DNA of 20,016 bases from a virus, in IMG/VR virus record IMGVR_UViG_3300050016_000289, positions 1-20,016 of that record, one strand, 5' to 3'. A program made the position numbers and the translations under genes. The notes beneath the pieces were generated by a model, which was given only the letters and a program-made list of their open reading frames with translations, was not told the origin of the DNA and did not search any database. This document shows, one piece after another, positions 1-6,156 of this stretch (position 1 is its first letter; the number at the start of each line of letters is the position of its first letter).

Positions 1-71
1 CCCGCACACAGGATGACGAACAAATCGCAACCGGGAAAACTCCTCCGGCTCCGGCCAATAAAAATATATGA
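1..71 (+). CDS. C-terminal end of upstream gene (possibly portal protein), partial
   Basis: Frame 3 (first complete codon at base 3) is open from the left edge and stops with TGA at 69-71. It encodes about 22 residues, hydrophilic and Pro/Ala/Lys-rich, ending Pro-Ala-Asn-Lys-Asn-Ile. The stop overlaps the ATG at 68 of the protease gene as ATGA, the same junction used elsewhere in the window, which supports this frame over the other two. Portal genes usually precede the ClpP-type prohead protease in tailed phages, so a portal C-terminus is the likeliest identity. That rests on gene order alone, because no portal motif is visible in so short a piece. Confidence 0.45.
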   Translation, partial: RTQDDEQIATGKTPPAPANKNI

Positions 72-1270
72 AAAAACTGCCAGAATTTTTGCGTCTAATT
101 TCCGGCGACATGAACGCCGACAACACCGAGCCAGTTGACTTGCTTCTTGCGGAGCCGGTTGGTTTTGATCCTGAAACCTATACCGGCATGTCATCCCGCC
201 GGTTTGCCGAGGGGCTTGGTTCAATTCCAAAAACCAAGCCGGTGAACCTTCTTATCAACACGCTTGGCGGCCGGATTGATGAAGGCGTGGCGATGCACAA
301 CATGATTCTGGCGCGCGGGAATGTAACCACCTGCGTTATTGGATTTGCGGCGTCAATGGGAGCTGTCATCGCGCAGGCCGGAGTCAAACGCCAAATGATG
401 CCAGGCACAATGATGATTGTCCATAACCCGCAGGCCAGCGGCGACGGCGAAGCGGATGATTTTGATTCCGCCGCAAATATGCTCCGGCAGCAAAAGGCCA
501 ATCTGGTGAATTTATTTTCCAACCGGAGCGGCCAGTCCAAGAAGAAAATTTCCGACATGATGGACGAGACCACCATGATGAATCCCGACGAGGCCGAGGA
601 GCTTGGATTTTGCGACGAGGTGATAACAACCAACGCCGCGTGGAACAGCATCGAAAAAATACCCGCCGACCGCGCCCTGAAAACTTTCCGCACGCTGACC
701 AATTCGGCTGGCGGCCCAGCAGCACAACTAAAAATTGAACCAGTTAAACAAATGAAAACACTCACTGCGGCATTGGCCGCTGTCGGACTGCTTCCATCCG
801 CCGATCTGACGGATGAAGCCGCAATCGTGACCGCCTTCAACGGCGCGTCAAAAAAGTTCACGGACGCAGCCGCCGAGAACATTTCCTTGAAGGCTGAAAA
901 CGGCAGTTACAAGGCCGCGCAAAAAATCCGCGTGGAGGCGGCGGTGGCCCTGGCCGTTACCAACAAGATAATTCCCGATGCGCGCAAGCAGCATTACATT
1001 GACGCCGGCCTGCGCGACGAAACGGAATTGACCAATTCTCTGGCCGACTTGACCAACGCCAAGGGTGAAACCATCCCGGCCCGGCGCGGCGCAGCCCCTC
1101 TCCCGGTGAAGGCGGCTGGTGAAAAATCGGAGGTTGAAACCAAGATGGAAAGCCTTCGCAATGAACTTGGCGAGGCGTCCGCCTCCCGCAAGGTTGAAAT
1201 CTCCCGCGAACTGCGTGAACTGCGCGGCCATAAGGACATTCTTTCCACGGCCACTGTGGCCCAAAAATAA
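68..1270 (+). CDS. ClpP-like (S14) prohead protease with C-terminal scaffold-like region
   Basis: Residues 1 to about 200 have the ClpP fold signature. The oxyanion-loop segment INTLGGRIDEG is at 63-73, the nucleophile Ser96 lies in GFAASMGA, and His119 lies in MIVHNP. The closing helix MNPDEAEELGFCDEV is at 171-185. The position of the third triad residue (Asp in bacterial ClpP) aligns to Thr168, a change common in phage relatives. Residues 216-400 are helical and charged and resemble the scaffold parts fused to Mu-type and HK97-type proteases. The protein would cleave scaffold and capsid N-termini inside the prohead. It sits directly before the capsid gene, as expected. The start at 68 overlaps the upstream stop and follows an A-rich leader. 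The family call is strong; the scaffold role of the C-terminal half is inferred. Confidence 0.9.
   Translation: MKKLPEFLRLISGDMNADNTEPVDLLLAEPVGFDPETYTGMSSRRFAEGLGSIPKTKPVNLLINTLGGRIDEGVAMHNMILARGNVTTCVIGFAASMGAVIAQAGVKRQMMPGTMMIVHNPQASGDGEADDFDSAANMLRQQKANLVNLFSNRSGQSKKKISDMMDETTMMNPDEAEELGFCDEVITTNAAWNSIEKIPADRALKTFRTLTNSAGGPAAQLKIEPVKQMKTLTAALAAVGLLPSADLTDEAAIVTAFNGASKKFTDAAAENISLKAENGSYKAAQKIRVEAAVALAVTNKIIPDARKQHYIDAGLRDETELTNSLADLTNAKGETIPARRGAAPLPVKAAGEKSEVETKMESLRNELGEASASRKVEISRELRELRGHKDILSTATVAQK
752..1270 (+). CDS. Possible internally started scaffolding protein (in frame within the protease gene)
   Basis: Met229 of the protease ORF opens a 172-residue in-frame product covering only the helical C-terminal part. 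The bases before it (about 728-751) form an A-rich patch like the leaders of the other genes here, such as those before 1298 and 3064. Elsewhere this gene is GC-richer. Nested scaffold genes of this kind are known in lambda (Nu3 within C) and Mu (Z within I). There is no Shine-Dalgarno sequence, and the patch may simply reflect the interdomain linker, so this is a suggestion only. Confidence 0.3.
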   Translation: MKTLTAALAAVGLLPSADLTDEAAIVTAFNGASKKFTDAAAENISLKAENGSYKAAQKIRVEAAVALAVTNKIIPDARKQHYIDAGLRDETELTNSLADLTNAKGETIPARRGAAPLPVKAAGEKSEVETKMESLRNELGEASASRKVEISRELRELRGHKDILSTATVAQK

Positions 1271-1297
1271 TCAACAAACAATAAAGTAAAAAACACA

Positions 1298-2422
1298 ATG
1301 AAAAATAAAAAATATGGCTCGCGTGTAAGTTTTTATGCGCAGCTTAATCTGGCGGCGATGGGAATCTTGATGGCGACTGTCATTGCCGTCCAAGGTCATC
1401 TGTTCGCCGCGTTGGCGTTTGCCTCGCTGTTGGGAATGATCCTTAACCGGCCCAAGGCGCGCTGCTGCGCAGTCACATTAAGCGTTCCTGAAATCCTTAC
1501 GGACGTTCTGGACGCTTTCAAAATCGAAACTCCAATGGTATTCGGGCCGAGCGGGTTTGGGACTGACTTCAGTTCCAAGACGGCGGTTTTGAACGACACC
1601 ATCACCGCTAAAATTGCGCACGTTCCCTTGGTGGGAAATTACGACCGCGCAAACGGAGGATTCAAGGCGGCGACGCAGGATGTCACCACGTTGATCGAAG
1701 ATGTTCCGGTGACATTAAACCAGTTCAAAGTTGTAACCGTGAACATCACCTGGCTCACCCAGTTGGCGTCCAAGATTCAACTATACCAGGAGGCGGTTCG
1801 CAACTATGGTTACGCGCTCGGAAAATATGTCACCGACTACGCACTCGCGCAGATTACGCCGGCCAACTTTTCCAATCAAGTTGTTGTTCCGCTGGCCAAC
1901 GTCAACCTGGATACCTTTGACGACACCATCCGATCCCAGCTCAACCTTCAAAAGGCCGCTGGGATCAACCGTTTTTCAGTCATCTCGACCGCGATGGCCA
2001 GCAAGCTTGGCTCTGACGACCGCGTTCGCAGTTCGCTGTTCTACGGCTCGTTGAACGGTGACCGTGGCTACCGTCTTTGGAACAACATCGCCGGGTTTGG
2101 AAAAATTCAGGAATATCCCGACATGTATGCAGCCAATAACCTTATTGGCTACGGCGGTGACAAGCGCGGAATTTGCGTTGCCACCCGCCAGTTGGACTTT
2201 TCCAACGCCGCCGACAAGCTCGGTGTCCCCAAGGTGATGGAGTTCTATCCAATGCACGATGAGACATCCGGTCTGAATTTGACCGGCGCGGCCTGGCAGG
2301 AGGCCGGCACGGGCGACGTATATGTCGCGCTTGGACTTCTATTCGGCATTGGTGCCGGAAAGCAAGGCGGCGCAAACGGAACCATCACCGACAACGCCGG
2401 TGTCCGCTACGTCACCGCATAA
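1298..2422 (+). CDS. Major capsid protein with hydrophobic N-terminal extension
   Basis: This 374-residue protein follows the prohead protease, has the usual length of a major capsid protein, and looks like HK97-fold/P22-coat-type capsid proteins from about residue 60 onward. That part runs from a helix (LSVPEILTDVLDAF) through an extended-loop-like stretch and a long middle helix region to a glycine-rich C-terminus. The oddity is residues 17-49, two consecutive hydrophobic stretches split by Gln-Gly-His, followed by a basic Arg-Pro-Lys-Ala-Arg and Cys56-Cys57. Capsid proteins normally have a charged N-terminal arm or delta domain there. Internal Met codons (1358, 1370, 1436) lack the A-rich leader that precedes 1298, so 1298 is kept as start. 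The N-terminus may be removed by the upstream protease; that is inferred. Confidence 0.8.
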   Translation: MKNKKYGSRVSFYAQLNLAAMGILMATVIAVQGHLFAALAFASLLGMILNRPKARCCAVTLSVPEILTDVLDAFKIETPMVFGPSGFGTDFSSKTAVLNDTITAKIAHVPLVGNYDRANGGFKAATQDVTTLIEDVPVTLNQFKVVTVNITWLTQLASKIQLYQEAVRNYGYALGKYVTDYALAQITPANFSNQVVVPLANVNLDTFDDTIRSQLNLQKAAGINRFSVISTAMASKLGSDDRVRSSLFYGSLNGDRGYRLWNNIAGFGKIQEYPDMYAANNLIGYGGDKRGICVATRQLDFSNAADKLGVPKVMEFYPMHDETSGLNLTGAAWQEAGTGDVYVALGLLFGIGAGKQGGANGTITDNAGVRYVTA

Positions 2423-2427
2423 TCATC

Positions 2428-3030
2428 ATGCAAGCCTACATCCTTATCGGGGTGAAACGTCCCAAGTCCGGCGGAAAGACGGTTGAATGTCTTTACGCCG
2501 GGCTGGACGGCGTTGCCCTCGAGGTTGCCGCCAAAAAAGCGGCGGCGACCAAAGAGTATGTTGAGATTGGACGGCTCACGAATCCTTCGTGTTCGCCGAT
2601 GCCGATTGATCCCACTCCGTCCACCGGCACGAAGCCGACGTTTCCGCGCTCAAAGGCGGCGGAAATAAAACAGGCCGAGAAAAACGATCTGGACAAGAGG
2701 CAGGACGAAATCCGCAGGCAGCGGTCCAATCGTCTTGCGCCGAAAACTGCCGTGCCAGCCGCCAAGGTTGACGATGCCCAGGTCCACGCGGAAAGCAAGC
2801 AGGAGCAAACTGGCCGTTATCCCGGCGGCGCGTCCGTTGAACATCTGCGTGAAGACGGCCCGACGCTGGAGGAATTTGTGGCCAAGGGCTACAAGGCCGA
2901 GAATTATCCGCCCAAGGGCTACGCGCCCAAGGATACACCGGCTTATGACGCGAGCAGGAAAGCCACCGGCGCGGCTAAAAGTGTCGCCACAACCGATCCT
3001 GGGGCCAATACGGAGGCTTCTGGAGCGTAA
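2428..3030 (+). CDS. Hypothetical Lys/Pro-rich protein downstream of the capsid gene
   Basis: This 200-residue hydrophilic protein starts five bases after the capsid stop, so it is surely co-transcribed. Residues 1-50 look folded (a short beta strand, then an Ala/Lys-rich helix). Residues 55-75 are Pro/Thr/Ser-rich, 76-102 form a strongly charged helix, and 145-175 hold two related KGY-containing segments (KGYKAENYPP and KGYAPKDTPAY). The C-terminus is low-complexity Ala/Thr/Ser. It has no signal peptide or membrane segment. Its position suits a minor head or head-completion protein, but I do not recognise a family. Confidence 0.75.
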   Translation: MQAYILIGVKRPKSGGKTVECLYAGLDGVALEVAAKKAAATKEYVEIGRLTNPSCSPMPIDPTPSTGTKPTFPRSKAAEIKQAEKNDLDKRQDEIRRQRSNRLAPKTAVPAAKVDDAQVHAESKQEQTGRYPGGASVEHLREDGPTLEEFVAKGYKAENYPPKGYAPKDTPAYDASRKATGAAKSVATTDPGANTEASGA

Positions 3031-3063
3031 CCTTTAACCCGTTACCAATAAAAAAATAACAAT

Positions 3064-3678
3064 ATGAAATTGAAAAACAAAATTCTTACATTCGCGCTCG
3101 CCTTGCTTGCATTCATGCTCGCCTTGTTTTTTGCCAGCGCAGCCACGGCATCTGATTTTATTCTTTTGCCTTACACGACCCTGCCTTCCGGCGCGCCCGG
3201 ATCAACGGGCTACACAACCAACCTTTCAGCGGGTTGGACTAACAGCACAATTGGAACAAATACAACGGACACCTGGGTGGTGACTAATTCAACCATGGTT
3301 CACGCCACGAATTATGTCACTAATTCAACCGTCATGTTCGCCGACATCAATGTAAGCCATCAGGCGGACTTGACCCTCATGTCCGGTTATATCCTGAATG
3401 GTTCAACCGGAACGGGCGCGAGTCTGGACCGCACATTGACGTTTGCGCGGGTCAGCGACCTTGGATATGTTGACACCGTGGGAACCTTGACCTGGACTTA
3501 TCCCGGCAATGGAACGACCAACGCTTATGCCGCCACGAACATTACAAGCTGGGTTGGCGGATTTAAAAAAGTCCGGCTGATCAGCGACCAGTATCTGGGA
3601 ACCAACGGGCTGGTTATGACCAACCTGACGTTTGAGTCGCAGTGGAAGAATTATCTGCCGTCACCGTCTGGCCGCTAA
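3064..3678 (+). CDS. Secreted Thr/Asn-rich beta protein in the head module
   Basis: The 204-residue product begins with a clear Sec-type signal peptide: Lys-rich n-region (residues 2-6), hydrophobic core 8-26, and an Ala-Thr-Ala site predicting cleavage after residue 29. The mature part is beta-rich and dominated by Thr, Asn, Ser and Gly. It contains ten Asn-X-Ser/Thr triplets. It lies among head genes, 33 bases after the previous stop, with an A-rich leader ending AACAAT before ATG. It could be a capsid decoration or fibre protein, but a signal peptide would send it out of the cytoplasm where heads assemble. I do not recognise a family. The composition is similar to the spike proteins at 7895-12845. 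Confidence 0.75.
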   Translation: MKLKNKILTFALALLAFMLALFFASAATASDFILLPYTTLPSGAPGSTGYTTNLSAGWTNSTIGTNTTDTWVVTNSTMVHATNYVTNSTVMFADINVSHQADLTLMSGYILNGSTGTGASLDRTLTFARVSDLGYVDTVGTLTWTYPGNGTTNAYAATNITSWVGGFKKVRLISDQYLGTNGLVMTNLTFESQWKNYLPSPSGR

Positions 3679-3685
3679 GTCAGCT

Positions 3686-4003
3686 ATGTCCGCCAGCTCG
3701 CAAATCCGCCTTTCTGGATTAAGTGTCTTGCTCGCCACGTCGGGCGAGACACTTAATTCCGGGGCGACCGCCGTTACTGCGCTGGTGAACCGGCAACCTA
3801 AAAAGGTCAAGGACATGGTCAAGGACGGCGCGATGGATTTTGGAATTGCCGGATTGACCGAGGTTGAATTTGCAATGGACGGAACCTTTGCCCCGTCGGT
3901 CGGGAATGCGTTCAACGACGCGCTGGGTTTCCGGCACCGGATTGTTTTCGTGACAAACACAGATATTAGCTGGGTTTGTTACTGCACGCAAAGCAAGGTA
4001 TGA
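3686..4003 (+). CDS. Probable head-closure (head-tail connector) protein
   Basis: This 105-residue protein starts at the ATG seven bases after the previous stop. An upstream in-frame ATG at 3632 would overlap the previous gene and is less likely. The N-terminal part (Ile-Arg-Leu-Ser-Gly-Leu-Ser-Val-Leu, then SGETLNSGATAVTALVNRQ) resembles the small beta-barrel head-closure proteins that bridge head and tail in siphoviruses. Its place between head genes and tail-completion-like genes fits that role. The stop at 4001-4003 overlaps the next ATG. A long inverted repeat lies within codons 11-24. The functional call rests mainly on position and size. Confidence 0.6.
   Translation: MSASSQIRLSGLSVLLATSGETLNSGATAVTALVNRQPKKVKDMVKDGAMDFGIAGLTEVEFAMDGTFAPSVGNAFNDALGFRHRIVFVTNTDISWVCYCTQSKV
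3718..3757. repeat. Inverted repeat inside the connector gene
   Basis: The arms ATTAAGTGTCT (3718-3728) and AGACACTTAAT (3747-3757) are perfect 11-base inverted copies. A second inner pair, CGCC (3733-3736) and GGCG (3743-3746), extends the stem after a four-base bulge and leaves a six-base loop. It lies within coding sequence, so it could be an RNA hairpin affecting translation or decay, a protein-binding site, or chance. No T-run follows, so it is not a typical terminator. Confidence 0.6.
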
Positions 4004-4758
4004 TCCAGGCCGAAGTTACATATTCACTGGCGCAACTGCAAAAAACAATGGTTGCGTATCAAGCGGCTTCCGGCAAGGACGCCGAGCAGGTCATCCGTGA
4101 AAAAATGGGAACCGGCAAAGGTTGTCTTTCAACCGAGTTATTCCGAAGCTTGCAGCGCGGGATAACTCCGCCAAAAGGATTCATACGGCTGGCGAATGTT
4201 GAGCGGCTTAAAATGGGCGGTGATGAAGGAATTGAAATTTTCCATGCCCGCGCACTTTCCATTGTGGCCCGCAAATATAACATAGACATTTTTGGAAACA
4301 TTGGACGTAAATCACGCACGCGCGAGTCGAGCAAGCTGCGGAGGCTTGGCGTTGCCGATCCTGTTAATAACAAGCGCAGCATCTTGGTTGACGGCAAAAG
4401 ATTGAACGCCCAGGCGCTTGCGGTTAAGACTGAATTAAATTTGCGTGAAAGCAGCCGCAACTTTGTCCCGCACGCGGCCAGGCTGAATGATAATGGCCCG
4501 CTTAAAAATGACGAGTTGGTCGGCAGCATCGCCGGCGAAACGCTTTCTAGTTTTTCAGTTTCCGGAAAAGACGGCGATTGGACGGGAAAATTTGCCGCCG
4601 GAATGTATGGCAAGCTGTCGTCGGAAGTGGCCGGAGTCCTGTTAAGTTCGCGCGGCCAACATTGTCTGGCCGAGGCGTTGCAAATTGTCGAGGCGGACAT
4701 CCAGGTTGGAATTGATAAGTATTTGAGAAAAAACGCGGAAAGATTTTTTGGTCAATGA
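4000..4758 (+). CDS. Probable tail-completion / minor tail protein
   Basis: The ATG at 4000 overlaps the previous stop (ATGA), giving a 252-residue protein. This is preferred over the in-frame ATG at 3976, which lies inside the previous gene. The protein is mixed alpha/beta and basic (for instance GRKSRTRESSKLRR) with no signal peptide or membrane segment. Its position after a head-closure-like gene and before a tail-terminator-like gene is where HK97 gp10-like tail-completion proteins are found. It is longer than most members of that family, and I cannot point to a diagnostic motif. The last seven bases overlap the end of the convergent ligase gene. Confidence 0.6.
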   Translation: MIQAEVTYSLAQLQKTMVAYQAASGKDAEQVIREKMGTGKGCLSTELFRSLQRGITPPKGFIRLANVERLKMGGDEGIEIFHARALSIVARKYNIDIFGNIGRKSRTRESSKLRRLGVADPVNNKRSILVDGKRLNAQALAVKTELNLRESSRNFVPHAARLNDNGPLKNDELVGSIAGETLSSFSVSGKDGDWTGKFAAGMYGKLSSEVAGVLLSSRGQHCLAEALQIVEADIQVGIDKYLRKNAERFFGQ

Positions 4759-5261
4759 ATCCAAAAATCCATTTTAACTTTCAAGAGCGTGCAGGTGCGT
4801 CGGCGTTGGTATGGAGCGGACGGCTTGTGAAGCATTACACCCTCCCCGCCGCGCGACTTGACCGAGCGGAAAAACTCGGCAATTTCCTTTTCCGATTCTG
4901 CGCGGAAAAACGGAACCGTTTCGACTCCGGCACTTTTGATTCTTTCAGAAAAACCACCGCCGGCCTGCGGCACGTCGAAAACGATGAATTTTACGTCAGG
5001 ATGAAAACGGCAATAAAGTGCCGCGTCTTTGGTTTTTTCAAATCCGGAAGCTCCGGCGTAAATTTCGCCGTCCAGATGACATGGAGGGAGATTCTTGGTG
5101 ACATGCTCCGGCGCATTGATTGCGTTTCCGCCGCGCGACCAGAGCGTTTCACCGTCCCAGTAGGCGCGGCAGCCATTGAGCTTTTCACACGCAATCCAGC
5201 CTTCAACATTAAATTTTCCCGGCTCAAAATAGCGCCCGTGCATCATTTCAGTTTCATTCAC
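4752..5261 (-). CDS. ATP-dependent DNA ligase, adenylation domain only
   Basis: This minus-strand gene encodes 169 residues with the nucleotidyltransferase motifs of ATP-dependent DNA ligases in order. Motif I is KLNGCR (27-32) with Lys27 as the AMP-accepting lysine, followed by AYWDG and SRGGN (42-46). Motif III is LDGEIY (63-68), IIIa is FIVFDVP (92-98), IV is GGEGVMLHKP (138-147) and V is LLKVKM (159-164). The usual Asp of motif I (KxDG) is Asn29. The protein stops six residues after motif V, so the C-terminal OB-fold used for nick sealing in minimal ligases such as the Haemophilus enzyme is missing. The furthest start is GTG at 5261; ATG codons at 5246 and 5243 are alternatives. It is the only minus-strand gene and sits inside a + strand structural operon. 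It could be a degraded or moron-type gene, or an adenylation protein with another role. Confidence 0.85.
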   Translation of the reverse strand: MNETEMMHGRYFEPGKFNVEGWIACEKLNGCRAYWDGETLWSRGGNAINAPEHVTKNLPPCHLDGEIYAGASGFEKTKDAALYCRFHPDVKFIVFDVPQAGGGFSERIKSAGVETVPFFRAESEKEIAEFFRSVKSRGGEGVMLHKPSAPYQRRRTCTLLKVKMDFWIH

Positions 5262-5312
5262 TGGTTTAATTTGCCCGACTTCCCAGGAAGTGTAAAGGGA
5301 AAAATGGCATGA
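4755..5312 (+). other. Open frame antisense to the ligase with ATGA junctions at both ends
   Basis: A 185-codon + strand frame spans the whole ligase gene. Its ATG (4755) overlaps the stop of the preceding gene and its TGA (5310-5312) overlaps the ATG at 5309 of the next gene, exactly the junction style of this operon. The predicted product is rich in Arg and Phe and resembles no family I know. Its codons lie exactly opposite the ligase codons, a register in which long open antisense frames often arise without being used. The ligase motifs make the minus strand the firm call. This frame is recorded because the double junction is striking. Confidence 0.25.
5268..5296 (-). promoter_or_regulatory. 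Weak candidate promoter for the ligase gene
   Basis: On the minus strand TTTACA (5296-5291) matches five of six bases of a sigma70 -35 box. Seventeen bases further lies CAAATT (5273-5268), a poor -10 match. It is upstream of the ligase starts at 5261/5246/5243. A gene facing away from its operon needs its own promoter, but the -10 part is too weak for confidence, and promoter consensus in this host is unknown. Confidence 0.15.
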
Positions 5313-5815
5313 ATTTTATCGCCCTCCAGAAAACAGTTTATAATTTGATCGTTGCCAGTGCGACGTTCGCCGCCGACGCCGCGTCCACGGTCTGCCAGGA
5401 CTCCGGCGACAAGCGCGCATTTATTGAGGCTGCGCTGGACATTGCAAACGGATCGCCGGTTGGAAAAGGCTACACAGTTTCCGTCTGGCCGCCAGTGCGC
5501 GGAAATTCCGACGGTGAACTTGGCGGGCAGTCCGGCGTTGAATGCACCATCGTTGTCCGGTTCGAGGTGAATCCCGCGCTCTTTCAAAATGCGGCCTTCT
5601 TGGCTGCGTTGGCGGCGTTGACTCCGCCGCAGGACGCGAGTGCGTGGTTGAACACCCGGCTCGCCGCGATTGTCGCCGCCGTCCTTGGGGCCGGCCCGGA
5701 GGCGGGTGGAACAAAATTTCAACTGGCGGCGGACGCCTTTGAACTGGTCAACTTTGATGAAGGCCTGGTGGCCTACCATTTGAGGTTTGTCCGGCTGGCG
5801 GTTTTTGGAAGTTGA
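5309..5815 (+). CDS. Probable tail terminator protein
   Basis: The 168-residue protein has an N-terminal helix (FIALQKTVYNLIV), a middle beta region (YTVSVWPPV, then VECTIVVRFEVNP), and Ala-rich helices at about 90-130. This layout resembles lambda gpU / HK97-type tail terminators that cap the tail tube. The location after connector-type genes and before the tail tube gene agrees. There is no signal peptide. An ATG at 5304 in another frame stops at once, so 5309 is the start. The call is by architecture and position, not by a clear motif. Confidence 0.6.
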   Translation: MNFIALQKTVYNLIVASATFAADAASTVCQDSGDKRAFIEAALDIANGSPVGKGYTVSVWPPVRGNSDGELGGQSGVECTIVVRFEVNPALFQNAAFLAALAALTPPQDASAWLNTRLAAIVAAVLGAGPEAGGTKFQLAADAFELVNFDEGLVAYHLRFVRLAVFGS

Positions 5816-5819
5816 TTTT

Positions 5820-6131
5820 ATGAAAAAGATAATCACTGACAACCTGGCCGTATTTATTGCCACGGTTATTCTTGCCGGGCTTGCCTGGGCCAACCGTTCC
5901 CAGTTGAACGAAATTTCATTGAAGCAGGACAACGCGATTTTAAATGTTCAGAAGGCTGACGCTGATACATTTGTCACTAAGCAATGGTTCATGGAGGCAA
6001 CCACGGAACAAAAAAGCGCGGCGGCGGCCACGGCCATGACGGTTGAAAAGGTTGCCTCGGATGTTTCTGACATAAAAACAGCGGTGGCGGTTTTGAAAAG
6101 CGAAGTTGAGACGGTCAAGCCAAACAAGTAA
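5820..6131 (+). CDS. Small membrane protein with one TM segment and helical tail (lysis- or holin-accessory-like)
   Basis: The start at 5820, four bases after the previous stop, gives 103 residues. An in-frame ATG at 5787 would overlap the upstream gene. Residues 8-24 are a single hydrophobic segment after Met-Lys-Lys, and residues 28-100 are predicted helical with heptad-like hydrophobic spacing. One TM segment followed by a periplasm-facing coiled coil is the layout of i-spanins, XhlA-like proteins and some membrane-anchored phage accessory proteins. The next gene also encodes membrane segments, so a lysis cassette embedded in the structural module is plausible. No sequence motif decides. 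Confidence 0.6.
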   Translation: MKKIITDNLAVFIATVILAGLAWANRSQLNEISLKQDNAILNVQKADADTFVTKQWFMEATTEQKSAAAATAMTVEKVASDVSDIKTAVAVLKSEVETVKPNK

Positions 6132-6156
6132 AACAACAAAAAGAAAAGGAAACATA

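Noticed and set aside
178-882. Minus-strand 234-codon open frame opposite the protease gene
   Set aside because: The + strand carries clear ClpP motifs; the antisense product is Ser/Ala-rich with no family pattern or leader.
4059-4700. Minus-strand 213-codon open frame opposite the tail-completion-like gene
   Set aside because: Low-complexity composition, no motif, no coupling to the ligase. The + frame is coupled by ATGA and fits gene order.
5258-5932. Minus-strand 224-codon open frame upstream of the ligase gene
   Set aside because: Arg/Gln-rich shadow that spans two + strand genes and their junction. It has no recognisable domain.
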